IMG/VR virus record: IMGVR_UViG_3300042311_001225
Span: 1 to 27,985 of that record
Origin: a virus
Length of the DNA stretch: 27,985 nt
Strand: one strand, 5' to 3'
The notes beneath the pieces are model-generated. The model was not told the origin of the DNA, ran no database searches, and saw nothing but the letters and a program-made list of their open reading frames with translations. Shown here piece after piece: positions 9,143 to 19,318 of the stretch. Within the stretch, counting starts at the first letter, position 1. Every line of letters starts with the position of its first letter. The position numbers and the translations under genes are program-made.

Positions 9143-10928
9143 CTATCGTAGGTATTGGGATTACACGTGCAAAGTTTGTATTAGACCCTTCGGGTATTAT
9201 TCTAAAGAAAAAATTGTCATACGGGTAGTGTCGGTTATTAAAGAACGGATAATCCACTCCATTTCCATCTGAGTCAACAAATCCGTAAGGATACAAATCT
9301 CTCCAAAAAAAAGTTTTATTTTTTTCTGAGTAAAAAGCATAATCAGGTATACCAACCGTAACATCACTATTTCCTTGTTCTATGTAGTCAGAGTATTCTC
9401 TAATTTTCAATTTATAATGTGGTATATAATAATAACCACTTGGGTTATCTAGACTTGTATTTATATCAAAAACTTGTGGATTAAATACGAATTTATGGTA
9501 GTACTCAGAAAGAACTGTTTCTTTTAATTCCATATTATTCCACTCACAGACATCACCATATATTTGTTCTCCCTGATTATAATAATCATTATAATAAAAA
9601 GTCTGAGGTACACCTCCTGAATTATATAAATAACTACTAGTTGATAAATTTAAATCCGAATTTGGATTGTTTCTTTCCCACCATGCTGTGGGGACACTCC
9701 TAATGTTAAATTTCCATCCTTCTTTTAATCCATTTCCTTGGGGTGTAGGGGGAGTAAACCACCCGAAATAACCTCTATGTACAACCGTAAAGAATATCTC
9801 GCTTACAGGTCTATTATGATTATCTAAAAAACCAGTTATGTTTACAGACCTATTAAAAGATAAATTATAAGATTGTGAATCTTCTAATACTGATATCCTT
9901 GATAAATTGTTTGGTGTTAGGGCAGCAGTCTCAAACTTTTTTTTTGTTCTAAAAGCATTCTGTTCGAATCCTGTAAAAGTCGTGACTGCGTCAAATTGAT
10001 TTGTAAGAATAGTATGAAGTCTAACGTAGTAATTAGATTTTGATTCTATCGGGTTGTCACTATCAATAACTCTTCTTAAAGTACCTACTTTATCTTGTTC
10101 AAATGTATTGGGTCCTGTATTATACCCAACATCTAAAATATTAAAAATTGTAGATTCGGAACCATATGTACCATCACCTAAACTAAAAATTTCGAACAAA
10201 TTCCTATCAGGAATTACTACACCTAATGAATTTGTAATTTCAATATTTGAAAACTCAACATATTCTCCCGCTATTAAATTATGTTTAAATGCGGTTCTAC
10301 ATTGCCAAAAAGCCTTACCATCTGAAGACACTCTTGACATTCTATATGGTATTCCATCAGATATAACCCAATCATCTGAGCTATTAGGTAATCCATCCCC
10401 AAAATCGTATGATAATGTTTTTTGACTATCCATACCTGAAACATAACTCAAATAAAAAGACCAATTATACTTATTAGCTTGTAATGGCATTGCGTCTACT
10501 TGTGCGTTTGGGCCAGAAGTATACCCATTTATTCCAAAATCTGTCCTTATAAAAGAAAATTCATTATATTGTGGAATACCAGGCCATGGTAATGTTATAG
10601 GAGTTAAAACTTGTTGAGCCTTTGTTTCCTCAGCGTTTACATAATAAAGATTATTATTATAAGGTCTATGCGGCTCCGAAACGGGTTGAGTAATACCTGA
10701 GTAAGTATTAGAAAAAAGTAGTTGGAATTTACAACTTGGAAAAAAATTAAACGAATTTTGTCTCTCATTGTCATAGACTTCAGTTAGATTAACGCTGGCC
10801 TGTCTAACATTTTCATCTAACTCTTTAATTTTCCCACTAAGGGGTAAAGTCATCTGAATACTGACATCGGATGCCTGCTTATATCTAAGACTACCTTTTA
10901 AGAATTCTATTTTATTATTATCGCTCAT
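9129..10928 (-). CDS. Unknown phage structural protein (599 residues)
   Basis: I chose the ATG at 10928; the frame also offers a TTG one codon earlier at 10931, but the ATG is the simpler start. It lies 11 bases inside the end of the giant gene. The N-terminus (MSDNNKIEFLKGSLRYKQAS) leads into a Lys/Glu-rich segment with VRQASVNLTEVYDNERQ, perhaps helical. The remainder is rich in Tyr, Phe, Asn and Pro, as in tail-spike or baseplate proteins. A DFGDG stretch near residue 180 resembles the PKD turn, but the partnering H.Y..GTY part is not clear, so I do not call the domain. No enzyme motif was found. It probably belongs to the virion baseplate, by co-location. Confidence 0.6.
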   Translation of the reverse strand: MSDNNKIEFLKGSLRYKQASDVSIQMTLPLSGKIKELDENVRQASVNLTEVYDNERQNSFNFFPSCKFQLLFSNTYSGITQPVSEPHRPYNNNLYYVNAEETKAQQVLTPITLPWPGIPQYNEFSFIRTDFGINGYTSGPNAQVDAMPLQANKYNWSFYLSYVSGMDSQKTLSYDFGDGLPNSSDDWVISDGIPYRMSRVSSDGKAFWQCRTAFKHNLIAGEYVEFSNIEITNSLGVVIPDRNLFEIFSLGDGTYGSESTIFNILDVGYNTGPNTFEQDKVGTLRRVIDSDNPIESKSNYYVRLHTILTNQFDAVTTFTGFEQNAFRTKKKFETAALTPNNLSRISVLEDSQSYNLSFNRSVNITGFLDNHNRPVSEIFFTVVHRGYFGWFTPPTPQGNGLKEGWKFNIRSVPTAWWERNNPNSDLNLSTSSYLYNSGGVPQTFYYNDYYNQGEQIYGDVCEWNNMELKETVLSEYYHKFVFNPQVFDINTSLDNPSGYYYIPHYKLKIREYSDYIEQGNSDVTVGIPDYAFYSEKNKTFFWRDLYPYGFVDSDGNGVDYPFFNNRHYPYDNFFFRIIPEGSNTNFARVIPIPTIDGCE

Positions 10929-13900
10929 CAATCAAAGTTGTATCAACATACTTGTTAATAAATACATCCATTGCCGTTGCGCCAGGAATTAATCCAAAAT
11001 AAAAATGTTGCGGAGCACCAAATGTGAAAGTTCTATTTAAATATCCTGTTGGTGTTGTTGAAACTAAAGCTCCAGTTAAATCATTATTTGAAATGAATGC
11101 ATTGTAATATTGAGAAATATTATTACTTGTACTTGGTCTAAAATATTCTGATGAATTATCCAATCTATCTAAATCTTGATACCCAACTCTAAAGAAAGTA
11201 AATCCAGGATTTGTATCAAAATCATTTGACTGTTGACCAAATATTGTTCTAGATAAAGCTAAACCACTACCTATAGGTACCGGACTATTCGTCATATTAA
11301 TTCTCCACTGATAAAATGGTACTTCTTGTGTAAAAGTAGGAATTATAGTTTCTTCATCAGGAGTTATAGGTAGAACTGTCGCTGGATTATATAATGTTCT
11401 TCTTGGTGTTATATAATCTCTATCCACAGAATTACCACTAAAAAATAATCCATAAAATGGAATTCCAGTACCGTCAGTCCCAAAATAAATTGTGTTATTA
11501 CCATAAGTTTCAGGTCCGTATTCATAAACTCCAAATTCTGAACTTATAGATATCATTTGTGAAAAATCAGCGTCAACAAGACTAGGTAGTAATCCTCCAA
11601 AAAATAACTGTCCATTTGCCCATCTTGAATTTGTAAAGACAGCTCTAATTGATGGGTCGTCACTTCCCTGATTTGCATCATCATCTTCTGAATTACCAAC
11701 AGGTATAAGAAGTTGCCAGAATTTAACATTAACAAACCTACTTAAAACAAAAAGATTTAATACTTTTGAATTATCTTTATAAGAGGTACTTGGAACTTTA
11801 TTTACAATATATCCATCATATTCGTCTGAAAAAACTATTTCCTGTATAAATTGATTTTTTGGGCCCAATTCCATTATGGTTGTCGGAAACAAAAGGTTTT
11901 TCAAATTTCCATACTTATTTACATTAACATCAGTTAAATTGTATTTTAACTTACCGATAAAATTATTTGCGTTATATGGGGAACTTCTATAAAAAAAGTT
12001 TTTTATTTGTCTATTGAAAAATATAGTGTCTCTACAATAGCTCTTAACTGGTTGATTTTCGTCATCGAAGAATGTTGCCATTTGAAATGAAAATGCATAT
12101 AGGGTTCCATTTATCCAATTGTTAGAAAAAGTTTGTGAGAATATATCAAAACACATTGCAAAAGTTAATTTTAACCTCTGTACCCACTCTACCACCGACC
12201 TTATATCAGAATAATATTTAACAGTTATTTGTCCACTAGTTGCATTTGTTTCGTCTATTCTAAATCTAAATAAAGAAATAAAAACTTTAGAGACTAAAAC
12301 ATAACACCCTCTTCCTCTCTCAAACCACACATAATCACTTGCCGCCGCTGGTTGAGTACTATATGGTACAGGGTCAGCAATTCCTGGTGTGCCATCTGTA
12401 TTAATATAATAACTATTAAGGTCTACCGCAGATTCACATTGTGATATTGAATTTAATACTGAAGAGTATTCTCCGGTTTCTCCTCCAGGTATAAAATCAA
12501 CATCAACTTCTGTTACAATAGGATTTAAATTTACATCTCCACCTCCTACTTGTTCTATAGTACAATTAGTAAGTTTAAATATTGCAAATCCAGCATTTTG
12601 ATGGAGTAACATTGTATTACCAAATCCATTTTTTGTAATCTGTGTAGAAGATGGTAATCTATCAGTTCTGAAAACAGAAACTAAAGGATTTCTAACTAAC
12701 AATGTATTATTAGGGTTAATGTGCCATGTATCAGGTGAGTATCCAGGAGCAACGGGAACATTTTCCTCAAAACCAGCATATACAGGTGAGAAATATATGG
12801 CGTTAGTATTTTCAAAAAAAGTATCTCTATCTCTCAAATATACATTAGTGTAGCTATTTCCATCCGGGTCAGGCAAAGCTACGTTAGTTTGTACATAAGA
12901 TAGTGCGTGAGCATATCCAGCACCCTGTGTTATATATAAACTATAACTACTATTAAAAGCATCTGTCCAAAAATCATTACCTATAGTCCCACCAAAAATA
13001 CCTATTGGACATCCAAAAAATACTGAGGATGAATAATCCAAATATGTAGTTAGTCTTCCAACATAAATAGAACTTCCCTCTACGTATTCTCTACCATAAT
13101 AACCTGATACTTCATTATCTTCAGTATTCCTTCTTACTGAATGATAATATTGATTATTACCAGGATAGTTTCCAAACTTAGTACAGAATCTACCAGTTCC
13201 CGCCCCGCCAAACATGTCAAAATCATCTCCAACATAAACGCTATTACTACCATCATAACAATTACTGAGCCTTGAGTAAGCTCCGTCGTTTGGTCCAACA
13301 TCGTCACAAATAACACCGGGATTAATACCATTATTATATCCTACATCAAAATTATAGTAAGGATGTACAGTATAAATGCTAGGTATAGCAAAAGGGAATT
13401 GTTGTCTTCTTAGAGCTTGGTAAGTATCCGAAACTGTATTTAAATAACATGGATAATCAGTTTCGTATCTAATTTCTCTTACCAAATTTTTAGTAAATGC
13501 GTTGTTACTGGGATTTACACACAAAATTCCATCATATGTTGAGCCAGGTGCGAATACTTCGGTTGTACTATCAACTATTCCTTGGTTAACCGTGTTTCCT
13601 GAATTCCAAATACCGTGTAAAAACCTTGAGTACTTACTCAAAGCAGAGTAATACATGTGCATTTTAGTTTCAAACTGAAAAAAGGGATTTTCATCTGTAT
13701 TGAGATATACAAAATTATAAGAAGTATGAAATAGTGGTAAATAATTAAGAACTGGAAAAGGACCAGGACCGGGTATAACATCATTAAATTTATTAAATTC
13801 ATGATATGGTAATATTAATCCCTTTGGATTTACTAATGAGTCCGTGGGAGCCGCCTGTATGGGAATATTCATTTTCATCCCAGGTACAGTAATAATGATT

Positions 13901-16900
13901 CTTTGGTTTACAAACGAATCACTAAAAACTTGTCCTGGCCCTCCACCACCTCTTCTAATATTATTATCTGAGTTAAAATCCCAATTTGAACCATACAACC
14001 TTCTTAAATCATATCTAATAGGTATGGTTTGTGAATTTGGGTCGACTCCCCTTTGTAAAAAAACAATTGTTAATCCAGTTGTACTTTGTAAAGAACCCCA
14101 ATCATCTAAATGAACATGTGTCCAAGTCATAGAATCAAAACAAAGACCAATTCCTGCGGTACCACAACTAAACCCAAAGTCATCACCAACTGAGTTTATT
14201 CTTTGTCTGGTATAGGTCCTATTAGCATTTGACATACCTGGACTTGAGAACAAATTTGATATCGGGTAACCTGCCGGTACGTTTGCCGGTGTCCCGTTGC
14301 ATCCATTACAATGTCCAAAATATCTATATTGACCAACATTACTTCTTAAAAATCTATAAGGTAGTGAAAATTTAGCGTCTCCACTATTATTTGTATTAGA
14401 TAAACCTATAGCATAAGCAGTATCGGTAGGTGTGTTGTTAGGACCAATATGGTTAGTTTCTAAAATATATTCATCATAAGGTATAGAATCTATTACTTGA
14501 AAATATTCAATATCCATTGGATAACAAGTTGTCCCAGTGATTGATTGTGGTCCAGTTAATGGCATGGTATAAACTGTTGATAATGTATTTGGAGCCCCTT
14601 GGAAATTAGGATTAGCATAAAAAGCAGTCCTTGTTAGATGTCTTGTAAATACTCCTAGAGAGTCATCCACATTTGGGTCTTGTGATTCACTAGGGTCTTG
14701 GAATGTTAATAGGTCTCCTCTATTAAAAGTTCCATTATCAACAACAAGTACCATAACATTGTCAAAATGGAATTTTGTTGTAGGATTATTATTTGCGGGA
14801 TTCCATGTAACCTTTATTTGATTCCATCCTGTATTTCCGGGACTTATAGATGCTCCCTTATCTCCGTCCCAAAAAGCTGTGACATTATCAAAATACTTAG
14901 CCTTTGTGTTAAATAAATTTAGTCTTTCGGCAAGTGTTAAACTGAGAGAAAATCTTTGTATGTTTCTACTACCATCATTACCTTCAAAAATTGGTATTCT
15001 TACCCAATTTGGGTTTTCATCTGAATTCCACCCCGCTTGTATAGTCGAATTAATTAATTTTAATTGATTACTACTATTAGGGGTTGCCTGATTTTCACTA
15101 CCTGTAGCATCACTGTGAGTGCCGTAGTTCATTGCACTACAAGTATTACCAAGTTTATAGTTTGCAAAACTAGCATCATTTAATTGGTATAAAACGGCAG
15201 TCTGAGTTGCACTAAAGGTACTTAGGGAAGTTAAATTTGCCAAATTTGATACATTTACCTCATCAAATTGTGAGGCATTTTCATCAAGTGCAACTGCAAG
15301 TGGAATAGTTTCAGGGTCAAGTTGTACAGGGTCTATGTTACATCTACATCTAGTACATCCATCGTCGGTATATAGAAACAACGGTAGTTTAATATTTTTA
15401 AATGGATTATTTAATATTGTATCAAATGGTATAAAGTCAGGACATTCTACAGGTTCAGGAACATTAATTAAATCAGCAATCCCATTAATTAAAAATCCAA
15501 CCGCCTCACAAATAGCAACTACTATATTTATGAGACCAAGAATAATAACTAAAACTGGAGTTAATATTATCCAAAGAAAACCAAGTACGTGAGATATTAC
15601 TGTAAGGGGTATAAGAATGAATTTAAACATTTCCAATATGAAACTGAAAAAGATAAATAAAATATTATATCTGTAATAAGCATCATTTACTGGAAATGGA
15701 TTTTTTGTATCTTCACAAGCCTCGTCATTTACATATTTGATTTGTATTGATTTCTGAGGTAAAAAAGAACTCGAAAATCTATCAATCAATTGAGAAACAG
15801 TGTAAACTTTATTATAGGTAAACTCAAAGAATCTATCCTCACAATCGACCGCCTCTTGTATCATATCAGAAGTGCCATAATCAACCCAACTTAAACTATA
15901 CGCATATGAACCTTGTACTTGGAATTGTTGTCTATTGTAGACATCAACAAATAATCCACCTCCTGTATTAGAGTCAATTAAAGTGTAGTTTATTACAACT
16001 GTATTACCAACAAGTTCCGGTAAAGGTATTGTATCATGTAAATCAGGTCTTTCTATTCCATTAACAAGTATTGTCCATTCTGAAATGTTATCAGTACCTG
16101 TAACAATATAATATTGTTCTGGTGGTACCGCACCAGGAAAAAGAAGTGTTGCAGAGTTTTCATTATCAGGTACATTTAACTGTGACGGACTTGGATTTGT
16201 TTTTGCAGGGTCATCATTAGGGTTAGTTGAATTAGGAACATCGCTCCATCCCCATTCTTTTACGTTTGGTACCAAAAAATACCCTCTTCTATCTTCCTCT
16301 CTTAAAGATGTTGATTGTTGCCATTTAATTTTAAATCTATATCTTGCTCTTGTGGGTACACCAGCACTACCATCAGGAGAAATTCTTCTAATACCATTTT
16401 CATCAGTATATTCATAATCCAAATTCATCGGGACATCTACAACCCACGCCCCATTTGCATCAATTAATTTACCCTCATTTTCCAAACGAAATTCTTCTAA
16501 GATAGGTCTACCATCATCGTCTGTAAAAATAGTTTGTCTAATACAATCGATTTGACCTGGACCTGATATTAAATCACATAACCAACCTTGCTTAGCAGGA
16601 ACTTTACAATTTCTTTTAAGTTTTTTCTTATTGGTAGTTGAGATAAGTGAACCCATAAAAATAGCAACTGGTTTGAGTTCTATAGAAGCCTCAGTAGTTA
16701 AGTCAAAATCCGCTCTTACAATATAGTGTTGACAAATCCCTTCTTCCCCGTAAAAGGGAGCAACTTGGATTGTTTTTGTAAGAGTTACAATTTGAGGTAA
16801 TTCGCTATAATTTTCTGAAAATTTAAATTTGGTTCCATTTACCTGACTCTCAACTGCTCTACCCATCCTTATTAAATCTTGTGGGGATAGAGAAAACTCA

Positions 16901-17424
16901 CCAATATCAGATAAGTCAACTTGCATGAATAACTCATATTGTCCGACTGGAACACCAAAAATCATAAAGTCCCCCGAATCATTAGTTTTTGCCGTGAACT
17001 TATAATACTTATCATATACCTCAACAACTGTTGGATTTGTAAGTGCATCAATTCTGTCAGGAAAAGTTCCAACGGGAACGTGTCCTGAATAAGATTGTGA
17101 ATATGGTAATAAGTTATACTTGTATCCGTCTTCGTTGAAGTCTTCAAAACTTCTATATGGGTATAATGTTGAAATTATAGGGTTAGACTGGTCCTCTTCT
17201 GAGATTGGGATAAAAATCGAAACTCTTGCATTTACAAGTCCTAACCCTTTATTAGCAAAAACTCTTCCGCACACAACACCAAAATCAGCACAACTTCTTG
17301 TGTAAACCTCGTTTGGGAAAATTGACAGTGATAAAATTTCTAACTTGTCATAATCTTGGTCTAAATTAACTTGTAATACTTTGTTTGTACCAACTTCGGT
17401 TCTAATTCTATAAGAATTGGGCAT
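10918..17424 (-). CDS. Giant structural protein with carboxypeptidase-regulatory-like domain and hydrophobic block
   Basis: A 2168-residue protein, by far the largest here. Residues about 48-180 resemble a carboxypeptidase-regulatory-like beta-sandwich: VCGRVFANKGLGLVNARVSI, then KFTAKTNDSGDFMIFGVPVG and QYELFMQVD, which fit the usual G.V....G.PL..A.V.I / T..DG.F....G.Y.L pattern. Residues about 586-655 form an extremely hydrophobic stretch (FIFFSFILEMF, LGFLWIILTPVLVIILGL, FLINGIADLI), enough for two or three membrane-spanning helices. A Cys group follows at C661, C690, C693 and C695 (DDGCTRCRC). The remaining ~1450 residues are Asn/Tyr/Gly/Ser-rich and beta-like, without family signature. 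It begins 50 bases after the gp6-like stop. It could be a baseplate hub, tail-tip or membrane-interacting ejection protein. A tape measure is less likely because the long helical pattern is missing. Function unknown. Confidence 0.75.
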   Translation of the reverse strand: MPNSYRIRTEVGTNKVLQVNLDQDYDKLEILSLSIFPNEVYTRSCADFGVVCGRVFANKGLGLVNARVSIFIPISEEDQSNPIISTLYPYRSFEDFNEDGYKYNLLPYSQSYSGHVPVGTFPDRIDALTNPTVVEVYDKYYKFTAKTNDSGDFMIFGVPVGQYELFMQVDLSDIGEFSLSPQDLIRMGRAVESQVNGTKFKFSENYSELPQIVTLTKTIQVAPFYGEEGICQHYIVRADFDLTTEASIELKPVAIFMGSLISTTNKKKLKRNCKVPAKQGWLCDLISGPGQIDCIRQTIFTDDDGRPILEEFRLENEGKLIDANGAWVVDVPMNLDYEYTDENGIRRISPDGSAGVPTRARYRFKIKWQQSTSLREEDRRGYFLVPNVKEWGWSDVPNSTNPNDDPAKTNPSPSQLNVPDNENSATLLFPGAVPPEQYYIVTGTDNISEWTILVNGIERPDLHDTIPLPELVGNTVVINYTLIDSNTGGGLFVDVYNRQQFQVQGSYAYSLSWVDYGTSDMIQEAVDCEDRFFEFTYNKVYTVSQLIDRFSSSFLPQKSIQIKYVNDEACEDTKNPFPVNDAYYRYNILFIFFSFILEMFKFILIPLTVISHVLGFLWIILTPVLVIILGLINIVVAICEAVGFLINGIADLINVPEPVECPDFIPFDTILNNPFKNIKLPLFLYTDDGCTRCRCNIDPVQLDPETIPLAVALDENASQFDEVNVSNLANLTSLSTFSATQTAVLYQLNDASFANYKLGNTCSAMNYGTHSDATGSENQATPNSSNQLKLINSTIQAGWNSDENPNWVRIPIFEGNDGSRNIQRFSLSLTLAERLNLFNTKAKYFDNVTAFWDGDKGASISPGNTGWNQIKVTWNPANNNPTTKFHFDNVMVLVVDNGTFNRGDLLTFQDPSESQDPNVDDSLGVFTRHLTRTAFYANPNFQGAPNTLSTVYTMPLTGPQSITGTTCYPMDIEYFQVIDSIPYDEYILETNHIGPNNTPTDTAYAIGLSNTNNSGDAKFSLPYRFLRSNVGQYRYFGHCNGCNGTPANVPAGYPISNLFSSPGMSNANRTYTRQRINSVGDDFGFSCGTAGIGLCFDSMTWTHVHLDDWGSLQSTTGLTIVFLQRGVDPNSQTIPIRYDLRRLYGSNWDFNSDNNIRRGGGGPGQVFSDSFVNQRIIITVPGMKMNIPIQAAPTDSLVNPKGLILPYHEFNKFNDVIPGPGPFPVLNYLPLFHTSYNFVYLNTDENPFFQFETKMHMYYSALSKYSRFLHGIWNSGNTVNQGIVDSTTEVFAPGSTYDGILCVNPSNNAFTKNLVREIRYETDYPCYLNTVSDTYQALRRQQFPFAIPSIYTVHPYYNFDVGYNNGINPGVICDDVGPNDGAYSRLSNCYDGSNSVYVGDDFDMFGGAGTGRFCTKFGNYPGNNQYYHSVRRNTEDNEVSGYYGREYVEGSSIYVGRLTTYLDYSSSVFFGCPIGIFGGTIGNDFWTDAFNSSYSLYITQGAGYAHALSYVQTNVALPDPDGNSYTNVYLRDRDTFFENTNAIYFSPVYAGFEENVPVAPGYSPDTWHINPNNTLLVRNPLVSVFRTDRLPSSTQITKNGFGNTMLLHQNAGFAIFKLTNCTIEQVGGGDVNLNPIVTEVDVDFIPGGETGEYSSVLNSISQCESAVDLNSYYINTDGTPGIADPVPYSTQPAAASDYVWFERGRGCYVLVSKVFISLFRFRIDETNATSGQITVKYYSDIRSVVEWVQRLKLTFAMCFDIFSQTFSNNWINGTLYAFSFQMATFFDDENQPVKSYCRDTIFFNRQIKNFFYRSSPYNANNFIGKLKYNLTDVNVNKYGNLKNLLFPTTIMELGPKNQFIQEIVFSDEYDGYIVNKVPSTSYKDNSKVLNLFVLSRFVNVKFWQLLIPVGNSEDDDANQGSDDPSIRAVFTNSRWANGQLFFGGLLPSLVDADFSQMISISSEFGVYEYGPETYGNNTIYFGTDGTGIPFYGLFFSGNSVDRDYITPRRTLYNPATVLPITPDEETIIPTFTQEVPFYQWRINMTNSPVPIGSGLALSRTIFGQQSNDFDTNPGFTFFRVGYQDLDRLDNSSEYFRPSTSNNISQYYNAFISNNDLTGALVSTTPTGYLNRTFTFGAPQHFYFGLIPGATAMDVFINKYVDTTLIDER

Positions 17425-17474
17425 AACTATTTTTTTTATAAATAGTGTACTCTATTTTTTGAAAAAATAAAGAA
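17425..17474 (-). promoter_or_regulatory. AT-rich spacer before the giant gene, possible weak promoter
   Basis: This 50-base gap is the longest inside the minus-strand tail block. It holds TATTTATA followed by an A-run (minus strand, about 12 bases before the ATG) and an AT-only palindrome at 17453-17469 centred on one G. No GC stem with a U-tract is present, so termination is unlikely. A promoter or translation-enhancing A-rich leader is possible; there is no Shine-Dalgarno sequence. Confidence 0.25.
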
Positions 17475-19313
17475 TTAGGAGAAATTGACCGTACTTAAAT
17501 TTTTAACCCTAACCTGTATATCTTGGTTATCGTACCTTACTTGATATATCTGCCTTGGCTCGGCAAAAATTGTTTCGTCAATAATTTCAATTTGTCTTGT
17601 CGCCGAGTCCAAATATCTCTGTGAAGTTTCGGCAGATGAGTAGATTCCTCCCACCTTGTTAAACACCATTATATCCGTAACACTGATAACTCCATCCTCC
17701 TCTTGCATGATTCTTCTTATTTCAGAAATATTAACATTTTGACCCATTTGTCTATTAATTGGGTTCATGTAATCCGCAATTTTTAATATAAGGTTTGAAA
17801 CAACAATTCCTTGGTTTTGTGAAGCGTCTAATACAACTGATATATCAAAAGATAGGTCTATTACATTTGCAGGATAAACATAGATATAATCATTAATCAT
17901 TCTATAGTTTGACAAATAATTTGCAATGTTTGTCATCAGCGTATTTGATACAGACGAGGTGAGCTTTCCTGTTTGGTCATAAGAAAGAACATTAATTTTA
18001 ATCTTATTATCCTCCTCAGTTATTGCCACTTTTGCTGGAGCTCCAAACTGAGATGGCATCTTTCTGAGTAACGCTTCGTAGTCATTAATAGTAACCGCTC
18101 TGTTTTGTGCCGCAAAATTAAATGCAACAAAATTTCTTACTTCTTCTGTTGTTGGGAAGTTCGCCCCTCCGATTGCGGCTGTTGTATTATTACAAGACAG
18201 TGATTGTATAACACTACTGTTTATAATCTGTGAGGGTCCGTTAACTGCAAAATTTACTGTTGCAATTCCGTTAATAATATTAACACCAATATTTGATGAG
18301 AGTCCTCCACCTATTCTATACTGAATAAAAAGTGTTGTATTTGGTTTTAATACTGAACCTAATGAAAAGTTGTTTTGGTATTTGGATAAATCAAGTGGTT
18401 GTCCGTTTCTAGCAAATTCTCTAAGTAATTCGTCAGTAGAAGTATTACCTCCACCAAATGTTAATTTCATATAACCCTCAGGAGTATATTCTGTAATAAA
18501 TCTGCTTGTAGTTTGTAAATATCTACCCACTTTAACACCAGGGGTATCAGAAGTTTTTGTCGGGTCTTCGATAAACACTCTGTCTTCGGCAAGAGCCTGA
18601 ACTTCATACCATCTATTATTTGCACCCAAAAATTCTTGAGCTGAGGGTATGTTTGTATAGTTTGTTCCGTCTTTCAATAATACACTTGTAACACCAAGTA
18701 CATTTCTTTCAGGTAAAAATATCTCATAAAATGGTCTTGATTCTATATCTGTAATAGTTTTTTTAAACACTTTTGTAACACCATTCACTACCGCCTCTCT
18801 TTTAACAATTGTATAATTTACAATAATATTATTTGAGTCATAGTTTGGAATAACAAGTCTGTTAACAAAACCATTAGAGTCAAAATCAGATGAGAAATTA
18901 CAATCGTTGGGTAATTCGAATATCTGTCCTGCACCTTGTACCTGACTTCCTCTTCTTAAAATTCCACAATATCTTAAATCCTCTTTATCACCAAAAGCTG
19001 GTACAACAATAGAGAACTCAACAAGAGCAACAGAAGGTCTTAGTCCAGGTATTTTTAAACCATAAGTTCTTGCTATGTTAAATACAGACGACCTTTCTTG
19101 GGCATATTGTAAAACAGTTTCTTGTAAACTTCTGTCAATGTGGTAGTGAAGGTTATCAGTAACGGCAGCATTCAAATCCATAAAGACGCTAAAAATCGCA
19201 GCATCATTAAAATTTTGGACTAAATCAGGATAATATAATTTTGTAAAATTAATTAATTCATTCCTGATATTTTGGAAATCCCTTACAGTATACGATATTT
19301 GTTTGTTAGCCAT
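17475..19313 (-). CDS. Baseplate wedge protein, gp6/baseplate J family
   Basis: A 612-residue protein of the gp6/P2 gpJ baseplate family; T4 gp6 (660 residues) forms the inner ring of the wedge as a dimer. The clearest signature is at residues 382-424: GGANFPTTEEVRNFVAFNFA, then AQNRAVTINDYEALLRKMPS and QFG, the family's hallmark segment with QNRAVT and DYE. The N-terminal part (DFQNIRNELINFTKLYYPD, DLNAAVTDNLHYHIDRS) matches the helical start typical of wedge proteins of T4-like phages. The C-terminal section ends in beta-rich segments (IVVSNLILKIADYMNPINRQ, EDGVISVTDIMVF) also typical of gpJ-like proteins. It lies 5 bases after the gp25-like gene, the order expected for contractile tails. 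ATG at 19313 with no Shine-Dalgarno motif. Confidence 0.9.
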   Translation of the reverse strand: MANKQISYTVRDFQNIRNELINFTKLYYPDLVQNFNDAAIFSVFMDLNAAVTDNLHYHIDRSLQETVLQYAQERSSVFNIARTYGLKIPGLRPSVALVEFSIVVPAFGDKEDLRYCGILRRGSQVQGAGQIFELPNDCNFSSDFDSNGFVNRLVIPNYDSNNIIVNYTIVKREAVVNGVTKVFKKTITDIESRPFYEIFLPERNVLGVTSVLLKDGTNYTNIPSAQEFLGANNRWYEVQALAEDRVFIEDPTKTSDTPGVKVGRYLQTTSRFITEYTPEGYMKLTFGGGNTSTDELLREFARNGQPLDLSKYQNNFSLGSVLKPNTTLFIQYRIGGGLSSNIGVNIINGIATVNFAVNGPSQIINSSVIQSLSCNNTTAAIGGANFPTTEEVRNFVAFNFAAQNRAVTINDYEALLRKMPSQFGAPAKVAITEEDNKIKINVLSYDQTGKLTSSVSNTLMTNIANYLSNYRMINDYIYVYPANVIDLSFDISVVLDASQNQGIVVSNLILKIADYMNPINRQMGQNVNISEIRRIMQEEDGVISVTDIMVFNKVGGIYSSAETSQRYLDSATRQIEIIDETIFAEPRQIYQVRYDNQDIQVRVKNLSTVNFS

Positions 19314-19318
19314 TACTT

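Noticed and set aside
10054-10425. 123-codon open frame on the plus strand inside the 599-residue gene
   Set aside because: It is antisense to a well-packed gene, has no leader or neighbour on that strand, and its protein shows no recognisable domain; AT-rich coding DNA gives such frames by chance.
10918-17424. Giant protein as tail tape measure
   Set aside because: It has a membrane-like block, but the long helical, coiled-coil composition of tape measures is absent, and its bulk is Tyr/Asn/Gly-rich and beta-like.
17437-17444. TATAAATA on the plus strand before the giant gene as a late promoter
   Set aside because: It points away from the downstream gene and into the gp6-like gene in antisense; the octamer is likely to occur by chance in this composition.
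17453-17469. AT-only palindrome between gp6-like and giant genes as terminator
   Set aside because: The stem would contain only A-T pairs with a one-base centre and would not form a stable hairpin.
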